Positions 6,157-13,175 of a stretch of DNA of 15,347 bases are shown here, one piece after another. The translations under genes were made by a program, and so were the position numbers. Below the pieces are notes generated by a model. The model was not told where the DNA came from and searched no databases. It worked only from the letters and a program-made list of their open reading frames with translations. The stretch's first letter is position 1. Each line of letters opens with the position of its first letter. The DNA lies in assembly GCA_963557075.1 (NCBI GenBank), contig CAUWDA010000048.1:1-15347 (forward strand). Direction: 5' to 3'. Origin of the DNA: Flavonifractor sp963557075 (GTDB lineage Bacteria > Bacillota > Clostridia > Oscillospirales > Oscillospiraceae).

Positions 6157-6980
6157 AGATCGCCTGTCTCAGCGGCAAAGGCGGCGCGGGCAAGACCTTT
6201 GTCGCGGTGAACCTGGCGGCGGCGGCCGGGACGTGCACCTACATCGACTGCGACGTGGAGGAGCCCAACGGCCGGCTGTTCTGGAAGCCGGAGGAGGTGC
6301 GGACCACCGAGGTATGCACCCTGCTGCCCTCCTTTGACGCCGCAAAATGCACCGGCTGCCGGGCCTGCGCCAATGCCTGTCGGTTCCATGCCCTGGTCTA
6401 CCTCAAGGAGAAGCCGGTGGTCTTTCCCGAGGTGTGCCACAGCTGCGGCCTGTGCCGCCTCGTCTGCGAAGCGGGAGCCGTCACCGAGATCCCGCAGCCC
6501 GTCGGCCGGCTGGAGATAGGAAGGCACGGGACGGTCACGGTGGTCACAGGCATCCTCGACCCAGGGCAGGCCTCCGGCGTCCCCGTCATCCGGCAGGCGC
6601 TGGCCCAGGCGGGTCAGGGCCTGACCATCCTCGACTGTCCCCCCGGAAGCGCGTGCAGCGTTATGGAGAGCATCATGGACGCCGATTACTGTGTACTGGT
6701 GGCCGAGCCCACCGCCTTCGGCTTCCACAACTTGCAGATGGTCTGGGAGCTGACCGCACTGCTGGGCAAACCCTGCGGCGTGGTGATCAACAAGCAGACC
6801 GCGCCCTATGGGCCGCTGGAGGAGTTCTGCCAGGAGAAGGGGCTGCCTGTACTGGACCGGATCCCCTATGATCCGGAGCTGGCCGCCCGCCTGGCGGACA
6901 CCCAGATCGCGGTGGAGCAGCTGCCCGACCAGCGGCAGCGGTTCCGGGCCATTCTGGCCCAGATTGGAGGGTGCGTATGA
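6153..6980 (+). CDS. MinD-superfamily ATPase with inserted ferredoxin domain (COG1149 type), copy 1
   Basis: 275 residues. The N-terminal deviant Walker A is SGKGGAGKTF (7-16); DCDVEEPN (32-39) is the switch I/Walker A' region and DCPPG (161-165) the switch II region of SIMIBI ATPases. Between them is an insertion with two 4Fe-4S motifs (C66, C69, C72, C76 and C95, C98, C101, C105). The residue after the P-loop Thr is Phe rather than the usual Thr/Ser, and no Pro follows the last Cys of either motif. COG1149-type proteins resemble ApbC/Nbp35 and NifH-like ATPases, which move Fe-S clusters or donate electrons; a cluster transfer role is inferred. It overlaps the DUF134-NifX stop and, at its own end, the next ATPase, both as ATGA, indicating coupled synthesis and perhaps a heterodimer. 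Confidence 0.9.
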   Translation: MKIACLSGKGGAGKTFVAVNLAAAAGTCTYIDCDVEEPNGRLFWKPEEVRTTEVCTLLPSFDAAKCTGCRACANACRFHALVYLKEKPVVFPEVCHSCGLCRLVCEAGAVTEIPQPVGRLEIGRHGTVTVVTGILDPGQASGVPVIRQALAQAGQGLTILDCPPGSACSVMESIMDADYCVLVAEPTAFGFHNLQMVWELTALLGKPCGVVINKQTAPYGPLEEFCQEKGLPVLDRIPYDPELAARLADTQIAVEQLPDQRQRFRAILAQIGGCV

Positions 6981-7861
6981 AGCGGCTCCTTCTTCTAAGC
7001 GGCAAGGGGGGCACCGGAAAGACCACGGTATCCTCCGCCATTATGAAGCTGTCCCAGGCCAGGGCTGTGGCCGACTGCGATGTGGATGCCCCCAACCTCC
7101 ACCTGGTCCTGCCCCAGACGGCCGAGCCCCAGGTCTTTGCCTTTATGGGCGGGGAAAAGGCGGCCGTAGACCCGGCGCGGTGCGTTGGCTGCGGCAAGTG
7201 CGAGGCGCTCTGCCGCTTCGGCGCCATCCAGGTCCGCGAGGGCCGGGCCACCGTCAATGAATATGCCTGCGAGGGCTGCGGCGTCTGCTGCCACGTCTGC
7301 CCGGAGGGGGCGGTATCCCTGGGGCCGGACGCGGCGGGACAGCGGGAACTCTACACCGGGGAGCAGGTCTTTTCCACCGCCACCCTGAAGATGGGCCGGG
7401 GCAACTCCGGCAAGCTGGTGACCGAGGTCAAGCTGGCCATGTTCAAGGCTGCCCCCGACTGTGACCTGGCGGTAGTGGACGGCTCCCCCGGCATCGGCTG
7501 CCCCGTTATCGCCTCCGTCAGCGGGATGGACCTGGTGCTGGTGGTGGCGGAGCCCAGCGGCAGCGGCGTCAGCGATCTGAAGCGGCTGTGCCGGACGGCG
7601 GAGACCTTTCAGGCCCGGCTGGCCGTCTGCGTCAACAAGTGCGACGTCAGCCCGGTCCACACGGAGGAGATCCGGCGCTTCTGCCGGGAGGCGGAGATCC
7701 CCTTCCTGGGGACCATCCCCTTTGACCCTCAGGCGGTACAGGCCGCCAACCAGGGCCTTACTGTGGCCGACCTGGACTGCCCCGCCGGGGCCGCTGTCCG
7801 GGAGATCTACGGCGCGGTCCTGGAACTGTTGGAAGGCTCCCCTGAAACGGACCAGGGCTAA
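6977..7861 (+). CDS. MinD-superfamily ATPase with inserted ferredoxin domain (COG1149 type), copy 2
   Basis: 294 residues, paralogous to the preceding gene. The deviant Walker A is SGKGGTGKTT (8-17), switch I is DCDVDAPN (33-40), and switch II is DGSPG (168-172). Two intact 4Fe-4S motifs lie at C69, C72, C75, C79 and C98, C101, C104, C108 (with an extra C105). NSGKLVTEVK (143-152) follows the insertion. The start is the ATG at 6977, 6 nt after GGAGG, rather than a GTG at 6971 that abuts the ribosome binding site with no spacing. The gene is translationally coupled to copy 1. The canonical P-loop suggests this copy is the catalytically ordinary one, whereas copy 1 may be specialised. Probable role: ATP-dependent handling of an Fe-S or other metal cluster with the NifX-type proteins made by its neighbours. 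Confidence 0.9.
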   Translation: MKRLLLLSGKGGTGKTTVSSAIMKLSQARAVADCDVDAPNLHLVLPQTAEPQVFAFMGGEKAAVDPARCVGCGKCEALCRFGAIQVREGRATVNEYACEGCGVCCHVCPEGAVSLGPDAAGQRELYTGEQVFSTATLKMGRGNSGKLVTEVKLAMFKAAPDCDLAVVDGSPGIGCPVIASVSGMDLVLVVAEPSGSGVSDLKRLCRTAETFQARLAVCVNKCDVSPVHTEEIRRFCREAEIPFLGTIPFDPQAVQAANQGLTVADLDCPAGAAVREIYGAVLELLEGSPETDQG

Positions 7862-7872
7862 GCGCCCCCCGC

Positions 7873-7901
7873 TTCGGTTGGAACATCACAATCTGTATCA
7901 T
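7873..7901 (+). promoter_or_regulatory. Possible weak internal promoter before the free NifX-type gene
   Basis: TTCGGT (7873-7878), 17 bp, TATCAT (7896-7901). The -35 match is poor. It would allow the last gene to be expressed independently of the operon promoter. Confidence 0.3.
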
Positions 7902-7920
7902 AATAAAAGGAGAAATCACT

Positions 7921-8280
7921 ATGAAAATCGCGGTATCCTGCAACGGCACTCAGATCTGGGCCCACTTCGGCCACTGTGAGAACTTCATGATCTACGACGC
8001 AGACAACGGCGCCATCACCTCCGAGCAGTCCGTTCCCAACCCCGGCCACCGCCCCGGCTTCCTGCCCAACTTCCTGGCGGACCAGGGCGTCAACGTCATC
8101 ATCTCCGGCGGCATGGGCGGCGGCGCTGTGGATATCTTCAACGAGCGCGGCGTGGAGGTCGTACTGGGCGCCCAGGGCGACGCCAAAACCGCCGTAGAGG
8201 CTTATCTCCGCGGGGAGCTGAAGTCTACCGGCTCCATCTGCCACGAGCACGCCCACGCCGACGAGTGCGGCCAGCACTGA
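7921..8280 (+). CDS. NifX/NifB-family molybdenum-iron cluster-binding-type protein with His/Cys tail
   Basis: 119 residues, a single NifX-type domain. Typical features are the N-terminal strand MKIAVSC, AHFGHCENFMIYD (14-26) with potential cluster ligands H15, H18 and C19, and ISGGMGGGAVDIF (61-73), a conserved Gly-rich loop. The tail (107-119) contains three His and two Cys and could bind metal. Members of this family bind Fe-S or Fe-Mo cofactor precursors in nitrogenase maturation; in non-diazotrophs their clients are mostly unknown. AAAAGGAG precedes the ATG by 9 nt, and 59 nt separate it from the ATPase pair. It is the last gene before a strong terminator and is likely the carrier partner of the ATPases. 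Confidence 0.88.
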   Translation: MKIAVSCNGTQIWAHFGHCENFMIYDADNGAITSEQSVPNPGHRPGFLPNFLADQGVNVIISGGMGGGAVDIFNERGVEVVLGAQGDAKTAVEAYLRGELKSTGSICHEHAHADECGQH

Positions 8281-8327
8281 GCCTGTTCCCGCGGCCCGGA
8301 GCTTCCGCGCCGCTCCTTTCTCACCCC

Positions 8328-8367
8328 GCAAAATGCCCAGCTCCGCAAGCGGAGCTGGGCATTTTGC
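8328..8367. terminator. Bidirectional rho-independent terminator
   Basis: A 19-bp perfect inverted repeat (8328-8346 with 8349-8367) with A-rich and T-rich outer arms, so it would work on either strand. It closes the DUF134-NifX/ATPase operon. Confidence 0.88.
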
Positions 8368-8391
8368 TTGATCCGGAGGCGACGGTCCCTG

Positions 8392-8420
8392 TTGCAAAGG
8401 TCCCTTCGCCGTGCTATCAT
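8392..8420 (+). promoter_or_regulatory. SigA-type promoter of the cation transporter gene
   Basis: TTGCAA (8392-8397), 17-bp spacer, TATCAT (8415-8420), giving a leader of about 52 nt before the ATG at 8480. I see no long palindrome in the leader. Confidence 0.65.
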
Positions 8421-8479
8421 ACTGACTGCTCCCCCGGGCGCCGGAAGGCCGGCGCTAAAACTACAGCGAGGTTTTTATC

Positions 8480-9364
8480 ATGACCGAAAAACGGGAAAAA
8501 CAAATTTTACTGATCTCCTTTTTCTCCGGACTGGCCTTTGCCGTCGCGGAATTCATCTTCTCCATCTACAGCCACTCCCAGTCAGCCCTGACCGACGCTG
8601 TTTACGATATGTCTGAACTGGTGTTCATCGCGCTGCTCATCTTCCTGACGCCCCTGTTCCACAAGCCGGTATCGGAAAAGCATCCCTACGGTTATTTTCA
8701 GGTGGAGTCTATCTTCGTCATCATCAAAGGCGTGATGATGCTCTCCGTCACCGTGGGCGTCTCCGCCGAGGTCATCGAGTCCGCACTGTCGGGCGGCAAC
8801 TCGGTAAACAACGCCCAGGTCTCTCTGTTCCAATTCGCCCTGGGCGTGGCCAGCATTTTCATCTTCCTGATCATGCGGCGGCTGAGCCGCAGACTGACCT
8901 CCCCCACCATCGACGCCGAGCTGCTGGGGTGGCGGCTGGATATCGTATACAGTCTGGGCATGTCCGCCGCCTTTCTGCTCTCCCGCTTTCTGGAGCAGAC
9001 GCCCCTCTCCTTCCTGGTGCCCTACTTCGACCAGATCGTGGCCGTCCTTGTGATGGTCTTTATGCTGCCTGAGAGCATCAAAGTCCTTTGGGATGCCGTG
9101 CGGACCATCTTCCTTTTCTCCCCGGATCCGTCCCTCATGGAGCAGATCAAAGCGCTCTGCGCCCCGGTGCTGGACCGGTATCAGTTCTCCCCCGTCTTTT
9201 TCGACGTCACCAGGACCGGCCGTCACCTCTGGGTCGCGGTCTACTTTCAGATCGGCGCGGACACTTTGACCGTACACGACCTGGAGGAGGCGACAAAGAC
9301 GGTCAACCGGGAGATGACGGCGGTCTTTCCGGAGTGCACCTGCGAGCTGATCCTGGCGCCGTAG
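8480..9364 (+). CDS. Cation diffusion facilitator-type transporter
   Basis: 294 residues with about six membrane segments (roughly 9-29, 37-60, 74-98, 114-132, 148-170 and 174-196) and a C-terminal cytoplasmic domain (about 215-294) with the ferredoxin-like fold typical of the family. The loop HPYGYFQVE (68-76) matches the CDF signature between segments 2 and 3. CDF proteins export divalent cations (Zn, Fe, Mn, Co, Cd) in exchange for protons. Segment 2 has D39 and D43; in segment 5 the usual HxxxD is GWRLD (150-154), so the His ligand is missing and metal preference cannot be read from the sequence. It is monocistronic, with its own promoter and a short GCGAGG ribosome binding site. It lies next to the Fe-S operon, which fits a role in metal handling but does not prove it. 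Confidence 0.88.
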   Translation: MTEKREKQILLISFFSGLAFAVAEFIFSIYSHSQSALTDAVYDMSELVFIALLIFLTPLFHKPVSEKHPYGYFQVESIFVIIKGVMMLSVTVGVSAEVIESALSGGNSVNNAQVSLFQFALGVASIFIFLIMRRLSRRLTSPTIDAELLGWRLDIVYSLGMSAAFLLSRFLEQTPLSFLVPYFDQIVAVLVMVFMLPESIKVLWDAVRTIFLFSPDPSLMEQIKALCAPVLDRYQFSPVFFDVTRTGRHLWVAVYFQIGADTLTVHDLEEATKTVNREMTAVFPECTCELILAP

Positions 9365-9394
9365 CGTCTGAAGTCGAATCTTCGCAAATGCAAA

Positions 9395-9423
9395 TTGTGT
9401 TATAGAGAAAACTGTGATAAAAT
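9395..9423 (+). promoter_or_regulatory. SigA-type promoter of the DivIVA-like gene
   Basis: TTGTGT (9395-9400), 17-bp spacer, TAAAAT (9418-9423), preceded by an AT-rich stretch. No terminator hairpin is seen between the transporter stop and this promoter. Confidence 0.7.
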
Positions 9424-9456
9424 AGCTATGAATTTGTGGAAACGAGGTGTCCGTTT

Positions 9457-10158
9457 ATGAGCGCCACAGAGCTTCAGTTTCGTACCGCCGCCTTCGGTGG
9501 TTTTCAGAAGCAGGATGTGCTGAGCTATATTGAGTCCGCCAACCAGACCCATACGGAAAAGCTGGAAGGCTTACAGCGGGAGCGGGACGAGCTGACCCGA
9601 GAGAAGGAGGAGCTGGAAGCCAGGGCCAATCAGGCCCAGGAGCAGGTCCAGGCCCTGACCCAGGAAAAGGAAGAGCTCACCGCCCAGCTGGACAGCGTCC
9701 GGAGCGAGATGGAGGAGCTGCGCCGCGCCCTGGAGGTGGAGCGCGCCAGCCTGTCCCAGACCGCCGACCAGCTCTCCCAGGCCAACGCCCGGCTCTCCCA
9801 GACCGAGCCGGACGCCGTCGCCTATCAGCAGGTAAAGGACCGCACTGCCGGCATTGAGCTGGAGGCCCACTGCCGGGCCCAGGAGGTACAGCAGGCCGCG
9901 GAGGAGCGGGTGCGCCGGGCCCACACCGAGGTGGCCCAGTGGCTCCACAAGGTACAGGCCGGCTACGACCTGCTGCGCACCGACATGGAGAGCGCCGTCT
10001 CCCGCACCACCCAGGACCTGGACAAGCTGCGGCAGCTGACAGAGGAGCTGTCCTCCCACTTCAGCGCCCAGGACGCCCATCTGCGCAAACTGTCCCAGGA
10101 CTGTATCTCCGATTTCGCACCCCCCGCCCCCGAACCGCTGCCCCTGGATGAGCAGTGA
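9457..10158 (+). CDS. DivIVA-like coiled-coil protein
   Basis: 233 residues. The N-terminus (F8 to E26: FRTAAFGGFQKQDVLSYIE) matches the DivIVA/GpsB membrane-binding start, in which the region before KxDV binds curved membrane and the KQDVLSYIE helix begins the first coiled coil. Residues about 33-130 are a long heptad-rich coiled coil (many E, L, Q and R), then a second helical part (about 135-215) and a short acidic, Pro-rich tail. DivIVA-type proteins gather at septa and poles and recruit partners for division or wall growth. The ATG at 9457 follows GAGGTG; an in-frame GTG at 9436 lies before that ribosome binding site and is less likely. The phosphoketolase gene follows after 47 nt with no terminator between, so the two may be co-transcribed, although no functional link is known. 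Confidence 0.85.
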   Translation: MSATELQFRTAAFGGFQKQDVLSYIESANQTHTEKLEGLQRERDELTREKEELEARANQAQEQVQALTQEKEELTAQLDSVRSEMEELRRALEVERASLSQTADQLSQANARLSQTEPDAVAYQQVKDRTAGIELEAHCRAQEVQQAAEERVRRAHTEVAQWLHKVQAGYDLLRTDMESAVSRTTQDLDKLRQLTEELSSHFSAQDAHLRKLSQDCISDFAPPAPEPLPLDEQ

Positions 10159-10188
10159 CCCTCCCGCCGTCAGCGGGGATCCCCTCTG

Positions 10189-10208
10189 AAAAGGAGTGTA
10201 TCTCTTTG
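10189..10208 (+). promoter_or_regulatory. Ribosome binding site deciding a TTG start for phosphoketolase
   Basis: AAAAGGAG (10189-10196) lies 9 nt before TTG (10206-10208). It is the only strong Shine-Dalgarno in this stretch, whereas the ATG at 10260 and the GTG at 10155 lack one. Confidence 0.55.
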
Positions 10209-12638
10209 GCAAATCCCCCAGGAGCGCGGACCAAGGTCACCGTCAAGACCTCGGCCCGTATGTCCAAAAAAGGCCCCCTCACGCCAGATGCCCTGCGCAA
10301 ACTGGACGCCTGGTGGCGGGCCTCCAACTATCTGGCCGCAGGCCAGCTCTATTTGAAGGATAATCCTCTGCTCCGCGTCCCTCTGGCCCCGGAGCACCTC
10401 AAGCACGCCCCGGTGGGTCACTGGGGTACGGTGCCGGGACAGAACTTTATTTACACCCACCTCAACCGGGTCATCACCCGGTACGACCTGAATATGATCT
10501 ATGTCTGCGGCCCCGGCCACGGCGGCTCCGCCGTGCTGGCCCAGACCTATCTGGAGGGCACCTACAGCGAGGTATACCCCAATGTGAGCCAGGATGAGGA
10601 GGGGATGCGCCGGCTGTTCCGCCAGTTCTCCTTCCCCGGCGGTGTTGGCAGCCACTGTGCCCCGGACACCCCCGGTTCCATCAACGAGGGCGGCGAGCTG
10701 GGCTACTCCCTGGCCCACGCCTTCGGCGCCGTCATGGACAATCCCTCCCTTATCGCCGCCTGCGTAGTGGGCGACGGCGAGGCGGAGACCGCTCCCCTGG
10801 CCGCCGCATGGCACGGCAACAAATTCCTGGACCCGGTGGGAGACGGCGCCGTACTCCCCATCCTCCACCTCAACGGCTACAAAAACGCCACCCCCTCCCT
10901 CTTCGCCCGTGTCTCTGCCGAGGAGGTGGAGGACTACTTCAAGGGCTGCGGCTGGACCCCCCGCTTCGTGGAGGGGGATGACCCGGCCCAGATGCACCAG
11001 CGGATGGCCGCCGCCCTGGACTGGGCCGTGCGGGAGATCCAGCGCATCCAGGAGAGCGCCCGCTCCTTCGGGGAGACCGAGCGGCCCCGGTGGCCCATGG
11101 TGATCTTCCGCTCCCCCAAAGGCTGGACCTGTCCAAAAGAGGCCGAAGGCACGGCCCTGGAGGGCACCAGCCGGGTCCATCAGCTCCCCCTGGCGGTGGA
11201 CGACGCCCACCCGGAGCTGCTGCCCCTGCTGGAGGAATGGCTGCGCAGCTACCACCCCGAGGAACTCTTTGATGAGGCGGGCGCACCCGCTCCCTTCCTG
11301 CGGGCTATGGCTCCCCAGGGGACCCGCCGCATGGGCTCCAACCCCCACGCCAACGGCGGCCTGCTGCTGCGGGACCTGCGTACCCCCGACTTCTCCAAAT
11401 ATGCCGTCTCCGTCCCCGCCCCCGGCGCGGTGGACGCCGAGGACATGGCCGAGCTGGGAAAATACATCCGCGACGTGCTCAAGCTCAACCAGAAGGCCAA
11501 AAACTTCCGCATCTTCTCTCCTGACGAGACCATGAGCAACAAGCTGTGGGCTGCCCTGGAGGCCAGCGACCGCCGGTGGAACGCCGATCAGCTGTCCTCC
11601 GACGAGGGGCTTTCCCCCAGCGGCCGCATTCTGGACGGCATGCTGTCCGAGCACATGTGCCAGGGCTGGCTGGAGGGCTATCTGCTCACCGGGCGGCACG
11701 GCTTCCTCAACAGCTATGAAGCCTTCATCCGCATCGTGGACTCCATGGTAAGTCAGTACGCCAAGTGGCTGAAGGTGGCGGGGAGCCTGCCCTGGCGGCA
11801 GGATATCTCCTCCCTTAACTATGTTCTCTCCTCCAACGTATGGCAGCAGGATCAGAACGGCTTCACCCACCAGGACCCCGGCTTCCTGGACCATGTGGCC
11901 AACAAGAAGGCGGACGTGGTGCGGCTCTACCTGCCCCCCGACGCCAACTGCCTGCTGTCCTGCTTTGACCACTGCATCAAAAGCCGCAACTACATCAATG
12001 TGCTGGTGACCTCCAAATACCCCAGGCCCCAGTGGCTCACCATGGACGAGGCGATCAAGCACTGCACCCACGGCATCGGCATCTGGCAGTGGGCCTCCAA
12101 CGACCAGGGCGCCGAGCCCGACGCCGTGCTGGCCTGCTGCGGGGAGACTCCCACCCTGGAGACCCTGGCCGCCGTCACCATCCTGCGGCGGCATCTGCCC
12201 GAGCTGAAGGTCCGGGTGGTCAACGTGGTGGACCTGATGAAGTTACAGCCCCACACCGAGCACCCCCACGGCCTCACCGACGAGGACTACGACGTGCTCT
12301 TCACCCGGGATAAGCCCATCATCTTCGCCTTCCACGGCTATGCCTCACTGGTCCACGAGCTGACCTACCGGCGGCACAACAAGAACCTCCATGTCCGTGG
12401 TTACAAGGAGGAGGGCGGACTCACCACCCCCTTCGATATGCGGGTACAGAACAACATCGACCGGTTCGACCTGGTCATCGACACCGTCAAGCGCCTCCCC
12501 CAGCTGGGCAACCGGGGCGCCTTCCTCATCCAGCTGATGAAGGACAAGCTGGTGGAGCACCGGCAGTATATCACCGCCCACGGGCGGGATCTGCCCGAGA
12601 TCCGGGACTGGAAGTGGAACGACGGCGCGGGGATCTGA
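10206..12638 (+). CDS. xfp: Xylulose-5-phosphate/fructose-6-phosphate phosphoketolase
   Basis: 810 residues, close to the usual size. A thiamine-diphosphate enzyme that splits xylulose 5-phosphate (and often fructose 6-phosphate) with phosphate, giving acetyl phosphate plus glyceraldehyde 3-phosphate (or erythrose 4-phosphate). Seen: VGHWGT (H72), GPGHGG (H105), SHCAPDTPGS (H150), the TPP/Mg motif GDGEAE (189-194) with HLNGYKNATPS, catalytic LSEH (E482), GRHG and NGFTHQDPG (H555). Against the Bifidobacterium enzyme these His are offset by a constant 8, supporting the alignment. Position 550 is Gln where WRQDHNGF normally has His. The start is probably TTG at 10206, 9 nt after AAAAGGAG. A GTG at 10155 overlaps the divIVA stop with no clear ribosome binding site, and ATG 10260 has none, so the N-terminus is uncertain by up to 18 residues. 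Confidence 0.93.
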   Translation: MANPPGARTKVTVKTSARMSKKGPLTPDALRKLDAWWRASNYLAAGQLYLKDNPLLRVPLAPEHLKHAPVGHWGTVPGQNFIYTHLNRVITRYDLNMIYVCGPGHGGSAVLAQTYLEGTYSEVYPNVSQDEEGMRRLFRQFSFPGGVGSHCAPDTPGSINEGGELGYSLAHAFGAVMDNPSLIAACVVGDGEAETAPLAAAWHGNKFLDPVGDGAVLPILHLNGYKNATPSLFARVSAEEVEDYFKGCGWTPRFVEGDDPAQMHQRMAAALDWAVREIQRIQESARSFGETERPRWPMVIFRSPKGWTCPKEAEGTALEGTSRVHQLPLAVDDAHPELLPLLEEWLRSYHPEELFDEAGAPAPFLRAMAPQGTRRMGSNPHANGGLLLRDLRTPDFSKYAVSVPAPGAVDAEDMAELGKYIRDVLKLNQKAKNFRIFSPDETMSNKLWAALEASDRRWNADQLSSDEGLSPSGRILDGMLSEHMCQGWLEGYLLTGRHGFLNSYEAFIRIVDSMVSQYAKWLKVAGSLPWRQDISSLNYVLSSNVWQQDQNGFTHQDPGFLDHVANKKADVVRLYLPPDANCLLSCFDHCIKSRNYINVLVTSKYPRPQWLTMDEAIKHCTHGIGIWQWASNDQGAEPDAVLACCGETPTLETLAAVTILRRHLPELKVRVVNVVDLMKLQPHTEHPHGLTDEDYDVLFTRDKPIIFAFHGYASLVHELTYRRHNKNLHVRGYKEEGGLTTPFDMRVQNNIDRFDLVIDTVKRLPQLGNRGAFLIQLMKDKLVEHRQYITAHGRDLPEIRDWKWNDGAGI

Positions 12639-12644
12639 CCCGGC

Positions 12645-12673
12645 TTGCCAAACAGGAGGTTCTGTGCTATTCT
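12645..12673 (+). promoter_or_regulatory. SigA-type promoter of the DtxR/MntR-type gene
   Basis: TTGCCA (12645-12650), 17-bp spacer, TATTCT (12668-12673), just after the phosphoketolase stop and about 34 nt upstream of the regulator's start codon. There is no terminator between the two genes, so read-through is also possible. Confidence 0.6.
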
Positions 12674-12706
12674 AATAGGAAAGGCACGGACCGGAAGGAG
12701 CAAGCT

Positions 12707-13090
12707 ATGAACATTTACGAATCTGCGGAAAACTACCTGGAAGCTATTCTCAGCCTCCGGGAACGGAACGGCTCTGTCCGCTCCATCGACATCGCCAACG
12801 AGCTTCACTTCTCCAAGCCCAGTGTCAGCGTCGCTATGAAAAAGCTGCGGGAGAGCGGCTATATCGAGATGGACAAGGACGGGCTTATCTCCCTGCTCCC
12901 CGCCGGGGAGGAGATCGCCCGGCGCATCTACGAGCGCCACCAGCTGCTTACCCAGGTGTTCACTGCCCTGGGGGTGAGTCCGCAGGTGGCCGCCGCCGAC
13001 GCCTGTAAGGTCGAGCACGACCTGAGCGAGGAGACCTTTCAAAAGATCAAGGCGCACGCCCTGGGCAAAGACGGACCTTCCCAGGCCTGA
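12707..13090 (+). CDS. DtxR/MntR-family metal-dependent transcriptional regulator, short form
   Basis: 127 residues: an N-terminal winged helix-turn-helix (about 8-65, SIDIANELHFSKPSVSVAMKKL) and a metal-binding dimerisation domain (about 70-118), without the C-terminal SH3-like domain of DtxR. Metal-site candidates, by comparison with MntR and DtxR, are E12, H78, C100, E103 and H104; N9 replaces the Asp of MntR or the Met of DtxR. Cys at 100 with EH at 103-104 resembles DtxR/IdeR (iron) more than MntR (Glu there, manganese), so iron sensing is possible. Start at 12707 follows GGAAGGAG; an extension to 12614 would overlap phosphoketolase and is not supported. Its targets are unknown, and no iron or manganese transporter adjoins it. 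A strong terminator follows. Confidence 0.9.
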   Translation: MNIYESAENYLEAILSLRERNGSVRSIDIANELHFSKPSVSVAMKKLRESGYIEMDKDGLISLLPAGEEIARRIYERHQLLTQVFTALGVSPQVAAADACKVEHDLSEETFQKIKAHALGKDGPSQA

Positions 13091-13106
13091 GCGTCTCAGA
13101 CACGAG

Positions 13107-13142
13107 CCGGGCCTGCTGCGCACCGCAGCAGGCCCGGTTTTT
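13107..13142 (+). terminator. Rho-independent terminator after the metal regulator
   Basis: A perfect 14-bp GC-rich stem (13107-13120 with 13124-13137), a 3-nt loop and a TTTTT tail (13138-13142), 16 nt after the regulator stop and 33 nt before the helicase start. Confidence 0.9.
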
Positions 13143-13175
13143 GCCCCCATCACCCGCCTACAGGAGGACGTGACC

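Noticed and set aside
6971..6976. GTG start two codons upstream for the second ATPase
   Set aside because: GGAGG ends at 6970, leaving no spacing; the ATG at 6977 has 6 nt.
5437..8280. Nitrogenase gene cluster
   Set aside because: NifX-type domains and NifH-like ATPases are present, but no nifD, nifK, nifB, nifE or nifN; the ATPases have inserted ferredoxin motifs unlike NifH.
10170..12194. Long minus-strand open frame (674 codons) opposite phosphoketolase
   Set aside because: It is a shadow of GC-rich codon usage; the product is a low-complexity Gly/Val/Ala/His-rich sequence with no recognisable domain, while the plus strand encodes an unmistakable phosphoketolase.
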